This document shows, in pieces, positions 43,082 through 55,987 of a stretch of DNA of 64,000 bases. Positions within the stretch are counted from its first letter, which is position 1. Each line of letters begins with the position of its first letter. Origin of the DNA: Pyrenophora tritici-repentis (taxonomy: Eukaryota > Ascomycota > Dothideomycetes > Pleosporales > Pleosporaceae); the NCBI RefSeq assembly GCF_003171515.1, contig NC_089390.1, forward strand, positions 5,084,001 through 5,148,000. The letters run 5' to 3'. The position numbers were made by a program, and so were the translations under genes. Below the pieces are notes generated by a model that saw nothing but the letters and a program-made list of their open reading frames with translations, ran no database searches and had not been told where the DNA came from.

Positions 43082-46000
43082 CTACTCACTATCAATTTCG
43101 CGCTTCTCCAACAAACCACCCTCAAGCACTTTACCCAAGTGCGTCTTCTCCAGACCCTCACCTTCTCGTCTCGTCTTCACGTAATCCCTCAAGAACCTTA
43201 CCGGACTCTTGTTTAAGCCCCAAACACCAGCAAGTGGTACGATGAACCCATCGACCTGCAGTTCTTCTCCCTCCTTGGGGGCTTCCCACGCTAGACCCAA
43301 GTATCTACATAACTCAACGTACTCTGTGTGAGATTTGAAGTAAAGTTGGCCAGCGAAGAGATTGAGCTGGGCGATCTGACTTCGGAGGAGGCTTGGGGTG
43401 TTTGCTGAGAACTGACGGCCGACGCAATACAGGTCAAGTGTGTCGAGGGGGTTATAGCTCTGAGTGTGACGCGGCGAGTAAAGATGCAGCGTCACCAGGT
43501 CCGACTTTTTTATTCTCGAAACGAGTTGTTCAGCTTCGAAGGGGCTGAGGATGATCAGACATGGATTAGCGGAGGGCTCATCTTCCGTCACAACTGAGAG
43601 AATCCATTGCACAGGTCTGAGATATGAGTCCGAGACATAGGAATCTGACATGACCCCCCTTGGGCGTTTGACGGTGCGCATGAAGTCCGCTGTCACGAGG
43701 AGGCCATTTGGGAATTGTGCAAGGTCGAAATGCGTTGCAGCACTCGTCGACTTCAGAGCCTGAAACGCGGGTATGAATGCGGGTGATTTTGCCGAGAGTA
43801 TGCCCGTGTTCACCAGCTTGACAAGGTCGGGATATAGTTTGTGCTTCTCAGCTTCCATCGGTGCAGGTCTCTGAACCTGTCGCTCTTCCTCGATCTCTGG
43901 AGAGAGCTCTCTCTCTTGCTCTTCTTGAAGCGTGGCTGCATCTAGAGATACTGCCTCAAAGGCGCGATACCGCTTCAGGATCTCCTGGATGGCACTGTTG
44001 GTGGTGTCCCAGTCCTTCATCTCATCAAATCGACTGCGCAGACGAGGTCGATAGCGATCTTCAAGGCTTTGAGCTTCCGGCTCAAGAAACTTCTTCGCCT
44101 GCTCTATAGTCGTTTCCTCTCCATTCAGGTAATCCTTGTGGACCTCGTAGCGGCGACCCTGAGTAGCCCACAAAGACATATTCCGACGCATGTCTGCCCA
44201 CGTCTCTGTGATGGCCCAAGCTAGAAGATCGGAGACTTCTATCTCTGTACTGTACGACTTTGAGGTGCACTCCAAAATCTTCGTCTGGATTTCTTCCGGG
44301 ATGCAAAAGACGACCGACTGGCCCTTTCCTAGCTTTCGCATTCGCATGCATGCTTGCACTAGCGTGTCTTTGGTCAAATTTGCGCCTAAAGTTACAGCAG
44401 CTCGGTAATCCGTAGGCAACTTCAAATCCGTTCCCCGGGTGTGGGCCTGGTCGAGATACACAAGGCATTCATCCAGATGCTTCGAAAATGGCGATGTTTG
44501 CAGCAACTCGACGCAGTTGTTGTGATCAAGTACCGAGAGTTCTTCGTTATCGTTGAAAAATATTACTGCTTTTGCCTTGGTGACGGTTGTATTGCTTATG
44601 CGAAGCCACGTTTCTGCCACCTGGAGGTTACTGAGCTCCAATATTTGTGCACCAGCATCAAGGATAACCCGATTGGGCAGTTCCATCGTGTCGACTATCT
44701 TCAACAGACGTTCTGCATCTGTCTGCGGCGGTAGTAGTTTGACGGAGTTCTCGTCTTGCAAAAGATAAGCCAACACCAGCGCATTGGTGTGGTTCTGCTT
44801 TTCCGAGTCAAGATAACGGACGCTGAGCGGAAGTACCTGACGTGAGTCGTTCGTGCCACTGAAACCAGTCGTGGGATGGGATTTGATGGCACCAAGGTCC
44901 CAGCCGGAGGCCGAGAGCTTGGATGGGAATTCCTTCATCGCTTTAGGGAAAACGATATGAGAGAGAAAGTAGTCGATAGCACCTTTCGAATATCGAAGCA
45001 ATGGGAAGATCTCAGTCGTGCACTGATGGCGGTCTTTGATATTGATTCCAGTGAGATGCTGGAAGGCCTCAGGAAGAGCTCCTGCTGAGCGGACCCAGAT
45101 TTCATATTCAACGTCTGATTGATCGGACTTCTCCAGGTGTGCAAATGTGTCAAAGAGATCCTGATCATTCAGACCGCCATAGTAATAGGTGAGTGATGTG
45201 AGAGTAATTACCACATCCGGGTGACTGAATTCGGACCGGGGAGAGGGACTGTCTTTGGAGCGATATGGCACAGCTAACTGTGTTTTCGGTTTACGGCTGG
45301 GGTCGAGGCCATAATTTACCCTCCATCGCTTGGACTTGAGAGTAAAGCTAAGTACCCCGCCCGCAATGAGACCTCGCAGGAGGAGTAGTGGCACTTTGTT
45401 ACCTTCTGTGAAGAAAGGCCCCGTTTCAACTTCGTCAACATCCGCTTGAGCGAGAGTGGATTGGCGGATGTAGCGTAGGATGGTCTGCCTTATCTCGGGA
45501 GGCTGCCGCGCTATGGAAAGAAGACCCGAGATGCCGACCTCACATATGTGTTCGGAGATCAGGTCTAGTAGCTTCTCTTCTGCATCGCCACGGAGAATAC
45601 GCGTACGCGGATATCCTGACACCCGGTTGTCGAACTCGATCGAAGAGGGAAACATCTTCTTGACATCAGCAGCGTATCTGGTTACCAATCCCAGGACTGA
45701 GTGAATTATGGTCCACCTCTCTGGGCTGAGTTGTATTGGCAACTGGGTACCTAGATATAGGTCAGCGCGAGATCTCAAGATGTTGTAAATATAGAACACC
45801 ACACCTCGGTAAGCTCATACTGATGAGTCTTTCCGGTAGACAAAGCGGAAGGTGGAAATGGCAGTCGTTGTCTACTCACCCATTGTGTAAACCAGCTCAA
45901 ATTTGACACTGAAATTCTCATCACTCTCATCGACAATGTCTCGGGAATATGTGTCAAAGAAACGCTGAGTTCGCAGCAGTGACTTTCCTACGTCAGCCTG

Positions 46001-49000
46001 TCCATTGAGAAGGCATTCGATGCCCATAAGCTTGAAGGACAAGATATGCTCAGTTTGGACGAGCAGAATGCCGCGATTAGCCCTGCATTCTTGGTAAATC
46101 TCACCAATAGCATCAGCTTCCGAGGAGCTGAGTTTCAGGGCCCTGGAAAATGGCATATGATAGATTCGCCTGTTGAGCAGTCCCCCTAGCTTCGAGACCA
46201 GCATTTGAAACATCTGTCGTGACTGCGACTTTGCAACAATGACTCTGACAAGTCTTTTTTCGCTAACAGTTAGTATGATTGAAGATATCCAATGGAGATA
46301 CGGTCACTTACAAGTCGCCCTGAGCCAGGAATGCCGCAATGATCTGAACGATGACGGAGGATTTTCCCTCTCCCATATTGAGCTGCATAACGGAGTTTGC
46401 ATAGTTTGGTGGACATCTCATTTGTTTCGCGATTTCTTCCTGCACCTCGCGGACCAATAGACCACTCTCAGCTTCTAGCAGCAAGGTTTCAGGAAACTCC
46501 ATTGGGTCCCAATTTTGATGCCCGCGATTGCGCAACTCTTCTGCAAACTCTTGTGGATGAGAAGAGAGTGCCAGAAGTCTCCGGGCGCGATGAAGCTCCG
46601 TCACGGCAAGACCGTATCTAATGACTACTTGTTTCCAGTTCTCAGTCAGCATATCGAAGCAATCTCTGTTTAATTGACGAAGCCAGAAAATTGGGCAGAT
46701 GCGAGGCGACTGGCATATTTTAGCCGCAAACTCGTCGCCTGATTGAACGAATCTTTGTAGGAGGGAGGTCATATCATCGAATAATCGCCGGCGATCCTCT
46801 AGGTATCTCTCTAGGAGCACGAGGAGGTCGCGTTTCGATATATCCGCACTGATTTGGAACCTTGTTTCCTGAAGTGCAAGTGATTTGCAACTTCTATCTA
46901 GCTCTGAGATGTATTCCTTCTCGCGGGAAGACTTTGCATTAACTCTGAGCTTTTGGAATAGCGACATGAGCCGCGTTCTGGCTTGATGGCTACCTTCGTC
47001 CATGGTTTGCTCCTCTGTGGGTATCTGGAGCGGTGGCGGCGACATCGGCAAGCACGAGTCGGTAGCTTCTAATTTGAAAACGTCTTTAATGCCGTAGAAA
47101 GAGAACTCATTGATTTCTCCAGAATGTTCCTGAACGTCGACGACGTGAATGTCTTTGGTCCCCACGCAGTCGACGATCTGTCGTGCTAGTGTATCCGAGA
47201 CGTTCTGAAGATACTGATAAAAGCAACGATTATCGTACCAGCTTTTGAACATACGACGAACCCGAGGCATAGCCTTCCCGGTATCCAGGTACGTCTCCGC
47301 AAACTCCGTGCGTGGTGTTGTCGGTACCTCACAGGGCCACTGGCCATAAAGTGCGCTTGCGAAGGTCCTAGCGGCCTTGCCCCGATTCGTCTCAAAAGCT
47401 TTTCTCCTTCTCTTGTTCCGTTGCCCATTCGGCTCCCCGGGCAGCCGTGGTAGATCAGACTCAGGGCAAGCTTCGTAAGGTTGATAAATCCGCACGAGGT
47501 CCTGAACCGCGGATAAAGTAGGATAATCCCCTTTTGCCAAATTAAAGCTAGGGGCCGAAGGAATCTCGATTGATGCTAGGTCACGACAATTGTAGAATGC
47601 GGCCAAGGCTTGAATGACGTCCATATCTGCAGATTCCGCAAATGCGGCGGTTGACAGCCATATCATAAGATCGAATTTGTTGAGACGATCGGGCGTTGTT
47701 GAAAGCATTAAGTGCAGGTTGCACCACATGTCAGGGAGGAAGGAAGATGGCTTCTCGAGCCACGAAGCATCATAACGCAGTGTGCGCGGATCCAATCGTG
47801 TATTGAGACCTTGGACTGTGGCATTATGCAGATGGACCGTTCGAAGGGAGTTTTGGAGGCTATGTGCGGAAACGGAAGAGTGCAGAGTAGCCTGGTTGCA
47901 AAAAATCAGTCCAGCAGCAATAGAACTACGCGGTCCCCGTTGCGAGTCGACAACCTTAGCTCTGACTTTGTAGCGTTGATCGAAGTCATGGGTGTAATGT
48001 TCTGCGCCAAAGCCATCGACGCGAAACTTTGATGTTCTTATCATATCTCTCTTGAGTAGATGGAGATTCACAAAATCCAGCTTTGGAGAGTCAACATAGG
48101 TATCATTGGGATGTAGTAGCTTCGTCTTGCTCGATATGGAGAACAGTTCGTGTACCGCCGTAAGGAAGTCGGGGTGCTGGGACATGGACGGCAGGTTTTG
48201 GTCCCAATGGACCTCTTGCATGACCTCTTTATCATGAGGGTAGAACTTCCGTGCTGGCGTCAATTGAGCAATAGCCTTGAGAAGGGCAATGTTGGCCGCG
48301 GTAAGCACATCAAAGGACGCTGCTGCCCCTGACCGTAAGATCGACAATGCAGCTTCAGTCCCGGTATGGCCGGTCAGCGTGTCTGGGAGGCAATGAGAAG
48401 TAAGCGCATGGAGATAGCATAGGAAGAGCTTGCTCTGCAGACTTCCGTTGTCTATCATCCGGCCTAGTATCTCGTCTACCTGATACGCGTGGGTCGTCCG
48501 GGCCGTGTCTAAGTTGACCGAAACGGAGACATGGCCCATTTTCGTGGTCGAATATGTCACATCACCTTCTGGTATGAGAGCCAAGCGATTTTCGACCCCC
48601 TGCTCGTATTTGAGAATGAGTATAGTGGCCAGTCCAGACAAGGTTCCAATGCGCTGATCTGTATCGATGACCATCCCCTTGTACTGATGGGAGTAAATCC
48701 TCGAATCTCCGGGCACATAACGGAAGCCTAGTCGTCGTCGGGGAAGCTCTACACAGATGACAGAAGAGCTTTCAAAGATGATATGGGTGTACGATTGAAG
48801 CTCCAAAGGCGACAAGATGTTCGATATTGTCCTGCCAGTGCTGCTTGATGGGCCAATCAGACACCTATCTCCGCTCTCGAGGCGCCAATTAGCTCCATAT
48901 CTCTTCAAACGCCACAGCCCACTCGTAGAAGCCCAGGGATCATCCAAGGGGCGAAACTCGACTTCTTCAGTATTATGGTCATACCAGTGGAAGTAGTCAT

Positions 49001-52000
49001 CAACAAACATCGCAGGAAGTTGGCCCTTGAATACACGGGAGGGTACAACATCAAACTTCGTTCCATCTCGAGCAGCTAGGACAAGCATATCTGAGCCTTC
49101 CATTCCGAAGTGGAGATTGTAACACCAATCGGGGTGAAAAGGGTGCATTGCAGAGAATTCCATGCCTGGCTCATCGGTAGACGTCACCTCGATCGGCAGC
49201 TTATCGAAAAGTGAAGCATACTGGTGATGTTGTGTGTATTGCGCCGGGAGCCGAGACAGTGGTCGACCATTCACAAGTAGCTCAGCTGTAAGGAGGTTGA
49301 GATGGACAGCTTGTACACCGCATTTGACGTATACCCAGTGATTCCGAGGCTTTTCAAGTACGCTCCAGCGACTCGTAGGGCGGAAGGTTGCCCACGATGC
49401 CGCGACGGCCTGGCTCAGATCGTCTTGTACATTGTCAGAAGATACATTTCTAGCAAGCACTGGCAACGCTCGATGAAGCAATAATTTCCATGACTGCAGC
49501 ATAGCGCGATGAAGGTACATGTGCTCCGAAGACGTGACATCTTTGTTCTCCTGTACCACGATTGAAGCCTGGAGCAATACTGAAACTGTGGAAGAGCGGG
49601 AACAAAGCATATCTTCTAGAAATTTCCCATCAGTGTCGAATGTACTCGTACACAGGAGGCCAATCTCGGTAAGCCTAGCAGAGAGCTCTTTTCGTTGCGA
49701 GTCGTCTATCACTGTAGGGAGCCTTTTTTTGAGGCGAGTCAACCAATTCAGCGATATCAGACGAGCCTCTTCAAGCAGCTCTATGCATCTTGAAGCGATT
49801 CTATTGGAGGCATTGATGCTGAGTATCCGCAACGTTATCTGCACAAGAGTTGCGACAGCTCTCCAAGTCTCCCAGTTTTCGCTTATGCGCCTCAGGGCGG
49901 CCTCGATCTTGTTCGTAAGGGCCCGGCAGAACGCCTCGCCGGTAAGGATCTCGTGGGCAGCACGCTCTGGAATAGTGTTGCCTATGGCCCTGGGTGGGCC
50001 TGCGCGGTGTATCGTCTGCAAAAGCAAGCACTGAGTCTCGATCTTGTTCAAGTCTACAGTTGGCATCGCAAGTTGCACGAGAATGTTCTGGTATTGGATT
50101 CCATACCCAATCGGAATTGATGCGAAGGCTTTGTATTCGTCCAAAGAGAAGTGCGGGGGGCAATCTGACAAACGTGCAATCACCTGATTTGGAGTTATGT
50201 CGTTCGGAGTGACGGGTGTTCGTAAGTAAGCTTGGAGTTGCGATGAACGAACCGGAAGTTTGTATGTGCACCTTTCCGATACCTGTTGAGTGGAGTTCAG
50301 GATGTTAATAAAGGTGTTGTGCGAGCTGTCGAAGTATCGGTATCGGAGTGCATTTTCAACACAAACGTCGCTCTCCTGTAAGAAGGCAATGTCTTTCTTG
50401 ATGCGGTAGTGGCTCCCCGTGAGCGGTTTGACCTCAGAAACAAGGTTGATACGCCGATCGGACGGCGAGTCCCAAAGGCTGCTCAACCCATCTTGTCTGT
50501 TAAGTTCGTATTTCGCTCTTGGTTCTGTGGGCTCGTTGTGAACGAAGCCTAACACTTCCACCTGTAAGAACATCGTCGCATCGCGCCAGTGACTGTAGGC
50601 CTTTGGGATTTGTAATTCGAAAACCGTTGCTTTTGCGATCGCTTCATTTGAATTGAATGGCCATTCATGAACATGAATTTGGAGTTGTTCGGCTTGAGAC
50701 AGCAGACTGCATTTCTTGCACCCAGGTGCATGTTCAGTGCTGCTTGATCCGTGGTACTCGTCCCAAACTTCCCAGTAGTCGCAGTCACGGTTTTCAGACG
50801 CAGCTATAAGTTCGTGATACTGTTGCTTCTTTTGAGCCAGCTCGAGACATTTTTCTTGACGTGCCTTCGTTGCGCGCTGCTCGAGGTTTGAAAGCAACGT
50901 ATGATGTTCTGAAGATCCATCAAAAAACCTGACTGCGAAGGAGGATGGATGGCCAAACTTGCGGTAGAGCGACGGAGAACCGGCCCTCGCATCATTCCGG
51001 CGACGTTCCACGTAAGCCTCAGCGTCGAGCAGCCGCTCTAACTGACTCTTGAAAGGCAAGGAAAGTGAGTGGAAAGAGGATAACTCCACTTCTGGGTTGA
51101 AGTCGCGTAACAACGGATACATGTTACAGGCGCACTTGTCACATGCAATCCACAATTCCATGACGGTAAGGTACATGATAGATAGACTCCTTGGCATATC
51201 GCTTGCGGCGCTGTATGCCGAACTCGCCTGTTGGAAGTACTCTTTGAGAAGCCGCTGTAGCTGTTCACATGTTGTATCATCGGAGATGCGTCGCTCAACC
51301 CAAGAAGAAAGGTGATCCTCGACCCATTTCTCAACTGTCGCCAAGTAAAAGTACGTGTATTCTCCTGCGCCCCTGAAGTTGGTGGGCAGTTCATGCTGCA
51401 GATATACCAGACATTTTGAACTAGGTTGAAAATCTGATACGTCGGATTGGCGTGCCCTACGAAATATCTTCGCAATGAACTCATCTATTTGTGGGAGATG
51501 AATATCAAGCTCGTTCCGGGGCTGGAGATTGGTAAGTACTGCCATGTCGATGTCGTTGTCCACGCTGTTCATAAGGCGGTCGATCCTGGCCGTCATCCGT
51601 AATCGTGCCTCTTCTAGAAGCGTCTGGGCAGACTTGGTGTAGAGATCGAAGGAGCTTCCGGGAATCAGCTTCCTCAGCTTCTGAAGCCGGCCGGTCAGCT
51701 TGGCAGAAATGATGTACAACAGGTCAGAATCTAGAGGTTGACATAATATGTTAGCAGGATATTCGGATGTGCACTTGAATACACGAACTAGCTCTACGTA
51801 CCTGTTGACTCATAATGCGCCATCATACTTTCGAGAAGCCTCACCAACAGAGTAACCATAATAGCCTTGTACAAATTTCCAGATGACGTGCGAGCGAGCT
51901 GAAGCTGCATGGTTATGCGAACAAGAAGCCACAAGGAAGATCTTCTCCACGGCAGCAAGTCCCGGTTCAGTAGAACATCTTCGCGAGTGTTCTTCCAAAC

Positions 52001-52855
52001 ACCCTGTACCTCAATCGGCTGGCCAACGACTGAGAGAAAGTGCATGAGGAAATCAGTGATCATGCCTGGGTGCGTGGTGTCGCGAATTTCATTGTGGTCG
52101 CTCTTGTTCTTGCGGATCTGAGGCTGGAAGCCTGGCGCTTCTTCCCAGCTCATTCTACCAATTGTTTCCGCTAGTGCTTTGATCAGACCTTTTTCCTGGA
52201 ACTGTTGGAGTGGAATATGGCAAGCAAACGTCGGAAAAGAGCGCTTGAGTCGACCTTTGGTTTGCATCACAGTCTCGTTCGGTGGTGATAGTTCGAAAAC
52301 CTCGAAGAGGACATGGGTACCGGCTTTCTGTTTGCTGATGATTACCGCCGCGTTTTGCGCCTTTATCTCGATGGGGACAGTCACAGACGTCTTACTGGAG
52401 GCCAGGCCATGGAGCAACTTTGCGAGTTGGGAGTCGCTGACGAATCCGGATTTATTGCGAATGGGACGCAAGTTGTTGATTGAAGATGCTACAAGATTTA
52501 TTTGGCTATAGGATGAGAATTTATGTTAGCTGGTACACTCACATTGAGGACTCAGATCTTGTGAAGGTACTTTCCAAGGCATATACTGAGTAAATGCTGG
52601 ACATGAAGTTTGGTTGAAATCCATTTGAATACTTTCGACAAAGATTGCTGGAATACAGTGAGATCCATGTACATACCTGGCTACTTCTGGTTGTTCGTTT
52701 TGCACAGTCTCGCCGAACGTCTGGAGGGCTTCTACTGTCGTGTTAAGCAGGGCGTCTTCATACTCTGCTTTCCAATCGCTCTCTTGGGGCAACTTCGGAG
52801 GCAGTACGATATGGTAGAAGAGGTAGAGTGTCTTCTCAAGGCTCAGAGGAGGCAT
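43082..52855 (-). CDS. Giant helicase-like protein with DUF6606, DUF3638 and DUF3645 regions
   Basis: A very large fungal protein of unknown function, about 3,132 residues. Exons (minus): 52855-52677, 52596-52543, 52505-51802, 51730-46312, 46253-45880 and 45750-43082; all phases close. The N-terminus (LEKTLYLFYHIVLPPKLPQE) fits DUF6606. The end of the 5.4-kb exon carries MRCPPNYANSVMQLNMGEGK followed by SSVIVQIIAAFLA, a P-loop (GEGKS) near residue 2100 that opens DUF3638. About 120 residues on is DIVDESDENFSVKFELVYTM, a DExD-like motif II, then GTQLPIQLSPERW. DUF3645-like sequence follows. P-loop plus DESD suggests an SF2-like ATPase; no biochemical role is assigned here. The exon-2 acceptor is uncertain: TTCCAG at 52648 would give a 29-nt intron, GTCCAG at 52597 an 80-nt one, both in frame. 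Intron 2 is only 37 nt. Identity firm, 5' end approximate. Confidence 0.88.
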
Positions 52856-53830
52856 AGCGAAAAGGTGCAAGGGTTTGTGGGTTTTTGGCTTAGGTTGATG
52901 GTGAAATGATAATTCAGCTTAATCAAAAACTGAGCTCGTACTCTTTATGATATAAGTGTGAGGACAATCAGATTGCAACACTAGAAGGCTTGTCTGAACA
53001 AGCGGCAGTTTTCAGTACGAGCGAGCAATAGACGGCACTGATTGCTGTTTTCCCATTGTGCAGCAAACAATCAAGACTTCTCAGCGGGCGCATGCCTTCG
53101 GCCCCGGAATATTGAGGCCTACCGTATTGAGGCCTACCATGTACATTGGTATACTAAACGACGATTGGCTAGAACAACTATGGAGTCTAGCCAGTCTAAT
53201 CCCGGTTCAGATCCATGGCTATTGGCGTCGATAAGAGCGTGATCCTACGCTAATGCCGGCAGCTCGACCCAGGAGCTGCCAAGCCTTATGTCGTAGAAGT
53301 TACCAAGTACAGTATACCTCTGACCATCACGTGGAATGCAGTCTCAGTGTAAGAATAAGCTAATAAAGGTTTATTTTGTCCAACTCGTAGTTAGACGGTA
53401 GCGGGTATCGTATAAACTAAAAGGCAACGCAGATGCCGGAGAACATGCTTAATAGACAAATTGACGTCAAAAGTAATAACAGATGCCCTCCCTTCCCCCA
53501 AAGCCTTGAACCCTATCCTTCCATATTACATTTCACTCTGAGAAATTGTATTCGTCGTTATCATGCCGCTATGCCACAAGTTGATGTCCAAGATGCGTTT
53601 TTGATTTACTTCCGGACATCACTCTCCCGTCGAAAGCTGGGTGCAATACTGCTCGCAGCGATACTGACGACATCACTCATGCTGTCCTGGTCCCGCTGAT
53701 AGCTATATTGCATGCCCGAGTCGGTACCCTTGAATCCGTTATCCCATGCGGCGATGCGCGAAATAAGCCTATACCACAATTAAAACGATTCTCTGATGCA
53801 TCAATAATGCATGTCTCTGTGTGGTGGCGC
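52856..53830. other. Intergenic region upstream of the giant gene
   Basis: About 970 bp between the giant gene start and the 3' end of the next minus-strand gene. It contains a direct repeat at 53111-53138. The 88-codon frame at 53433-53699 has no family signal and an unremarkable composition. Confidence 0.5.
53111..53138. repeat. Two direct copies of ATTGAGGCCTACC, 15-bp period
   Basis: Perfect 13-nt copies start at 53111 and 53126, separated by gt. No function is apparent. Confidence 0.7.
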
Positions 53831-54544
53831 TCACCGATCGTCTGGCGGACCATAGTATTCCTCGGGGATGAGCTCGTAATCGCCCTCAGTTGGCAGGTAG
53901 AAGGCCGATGCGGCGATGCCGACCGAAGTCAGAATAAGGATGGTCCAACTAGCGGTGCATAGAGACCACGAAAGGTCGAGGTGCCAACCTTTCCAGAAGC
54001 GGTCGTCGTTGTTGAATAGGTAGGACTGTGTGGGTCAGCATTGCATACAACGTACGTAGATGGACCCTGCAGCAACTAGGTGCCGGTAGACGTACCACTA
54101 TGGCCATGGCGGCGCACTGCACAATTGCACTGAAGGACAGCACGCCCACGGCAACCTGCCAACCAGCGGCCCTACGCTGCACACCACCTGAGATGATGAC
54201 AATGAAGGAAACGATGGCGCATAGCTCAACGACGACGCCGAAGGAGGTCAGGAAGCCGACTGTCCTCCACATGTTGCAAAAGGATGGATCTTTGGAGCAG
54301 TCGCTCGATTTGGGAAAAGGAACGCAGGTGCCTGTGACGGCAGAGCAGCGACTGTGGAGGCCGTATGAGTATTCGCGCTCGCCGTTGGGGCTGAAGCTGA
54401 CCCATCGGGGCATGGAGATGCTCGCAATCGTCATGACGGTGCCTACATGGAGTCAGTCTCTACGTTAAGATATTAGGGCGTGATGGCAGTCTCACAGGCC
54501 AAGGTAAAGGCGAGCCCCGCGCCGTATACTATTCTTCGCGTCAT
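53831..54544 (-). CDS. Predicted four-helix membrane protein (claudin/SUR7-like layout)
   Basis: A 196-residue protein in three exons (minus 54544-54496, 54442-54096, 54025-53831), with introns of 53 and 70 nt. The first helix starts right after MTRRIVYGAG and runs to about residue 25. An extracellular loop with four cysteines (CSAVTGTC, DCSKDPSFC) follows. Helix 2 is around FGVVVELCAIVSFIVIIS, helix 3 around VAVGVLSFSAIVQCAAMAIV and helix 4 around TASWTILILTSVGIAASAFY. The tail is acidic (EGDYELIPEEYYGPPDDR). The topology and paired-cysteine first loop resemble claudin/PMP22/SUR7-type tetraspan proteins, but no diagnostic motif is complete and the function is unknown. Exon junctions agree with strong GTGAGA and GTACGT donors, and each restores a sensible helix. 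Confidence 0.82.
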
Positions 54545-55987
54545 GGTGGGTGTCACGGTAACAGTAACAGCAACAGCAAGAAATGGCGGGTTCGTAGCAG
54601 AGAGTCAGAAAATGGTCGAGTCGCGTGTGTCGGTGGCTTGATGAGAAGAGTCGCGGGGTTTATGGTAGGATGGGATGCGCGCTTAGTAGGTCCAAGGCGT
54701 CAGTACAGGGCTCAGGTGAGAGGCTCCTCGGGGGGTGGGAGGTACAGTACCAGACACTGCAGGCGGAGGGCGGAAGACGGAGGCGTCACCGAGCAGATAA
54801 CTTGCAAGTTTCGAGACTGCGCGATTAATTGCGCCTGACAAGCGTGGTGCAGGGCAAAGGCAAGTGAAGATGCGGAGAAGACGGTAGAGGCCGGGACTAC
54901 GAGAAGGCACAGAAACACACCATAGCGGCAGTAGTGGAGGGTGTGTCTAGGTGAAAAAAGGCAGCGAGGCCTTGGTCGGTGGCGCTAACGAAGGGAGGAT
55001 GGTCGCGAAAGGACAAGGGGGTGTGTGCGCCGTGCATACTACATTTGCAATGACGACAGGGGACAAACTTGGACGCACCTTCCCCACGCCGACAAGTCTA
55101 GCCGATGTCTCCTTCTAGCACTCCAGCCCTCCCTCGACCTTCTTTCGGGGCTTTCACCGCTACAAAAGACGCTGCACTATACACTGATAGCGCCTAACGC
55201 GTCTTACTCACCCTGGCACAGCCCTTTACCGCTGCCTCTTTGCTTATTCCAACTTCTGCTTGCGCCGAGGTGCATCGTGTGGTCTGATATGCGCGGGGGC
55301 ACAGGGCATCATCGCAATTCGAAATAGCCGTCTTAAATGCCATGTCGTGCTTTGCGCCCTGCTCCGATCGCCGATTCGGCATCGTCATGACTCCGCCCCC
55401 TCTTGGGACTATCAATTATCTGCTTCTACCAGCCTCAGTTTGTTGTCTTCTCTAACTTAGACTCTGCATGTTTTGCATATCACAGGTGCGCGGTATTTTT
55501 GCCAAAGATAAGGACATGGTCACGCACAACAGCCACACCACCGATCGGCGTCAGCTTCCCAACATGTGCGAACACGTGGGGCAGCCATTTTCCCACATGT
55601 CTGTTTTGCAATCAAACCGTCGTAACATAGGATGACTTGTAAGCTTCATGTGTTCGCTTTGTTTTACAGCGCGCGAATATCGCCATGTTCTCTCCATCAT
55701 GCGATAAGAGGCGCTGACTGCGGTAACCGGCAAGGCACTTGTCGCAGCGCATGCACTCCGCATTGCACTTGCGCCGTCATCGATATCGGTCGGCTGTAAG
55801 CGAACCGTCAGTGCTTCATTGGTGCGTGCATGGAGGGGAGAGAGATTGATAACGACGCACGTCCAACAAGGCTTCTACAGCTGCGCCTCGACCCACACTC
55901 CATATCCCACCCGCTTCGAATAGTGTGACTGCGGGGTACACCTAGAGTATACAAACTATTTCCCTTGAAAGGTGCGCGAGACTGCTG
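54545..55987. other. 1.4-kb intergenic region between two minus-strand genes
   Basis: It holds the promoter of the tetraspan gene and the 3' flank of the Mrm1-like gene. Open frames reach only about 100 codons and have no family resemblance. I see no repeat or RNA gene. Confidence 0.5.

Noticed and set aside
53433..53699. 88-codon frame with a hydrophobic end
   Set aside because: A single weak hydrophobic stretch only, no family signal, and it lies in an intergenic region with similar random frames.
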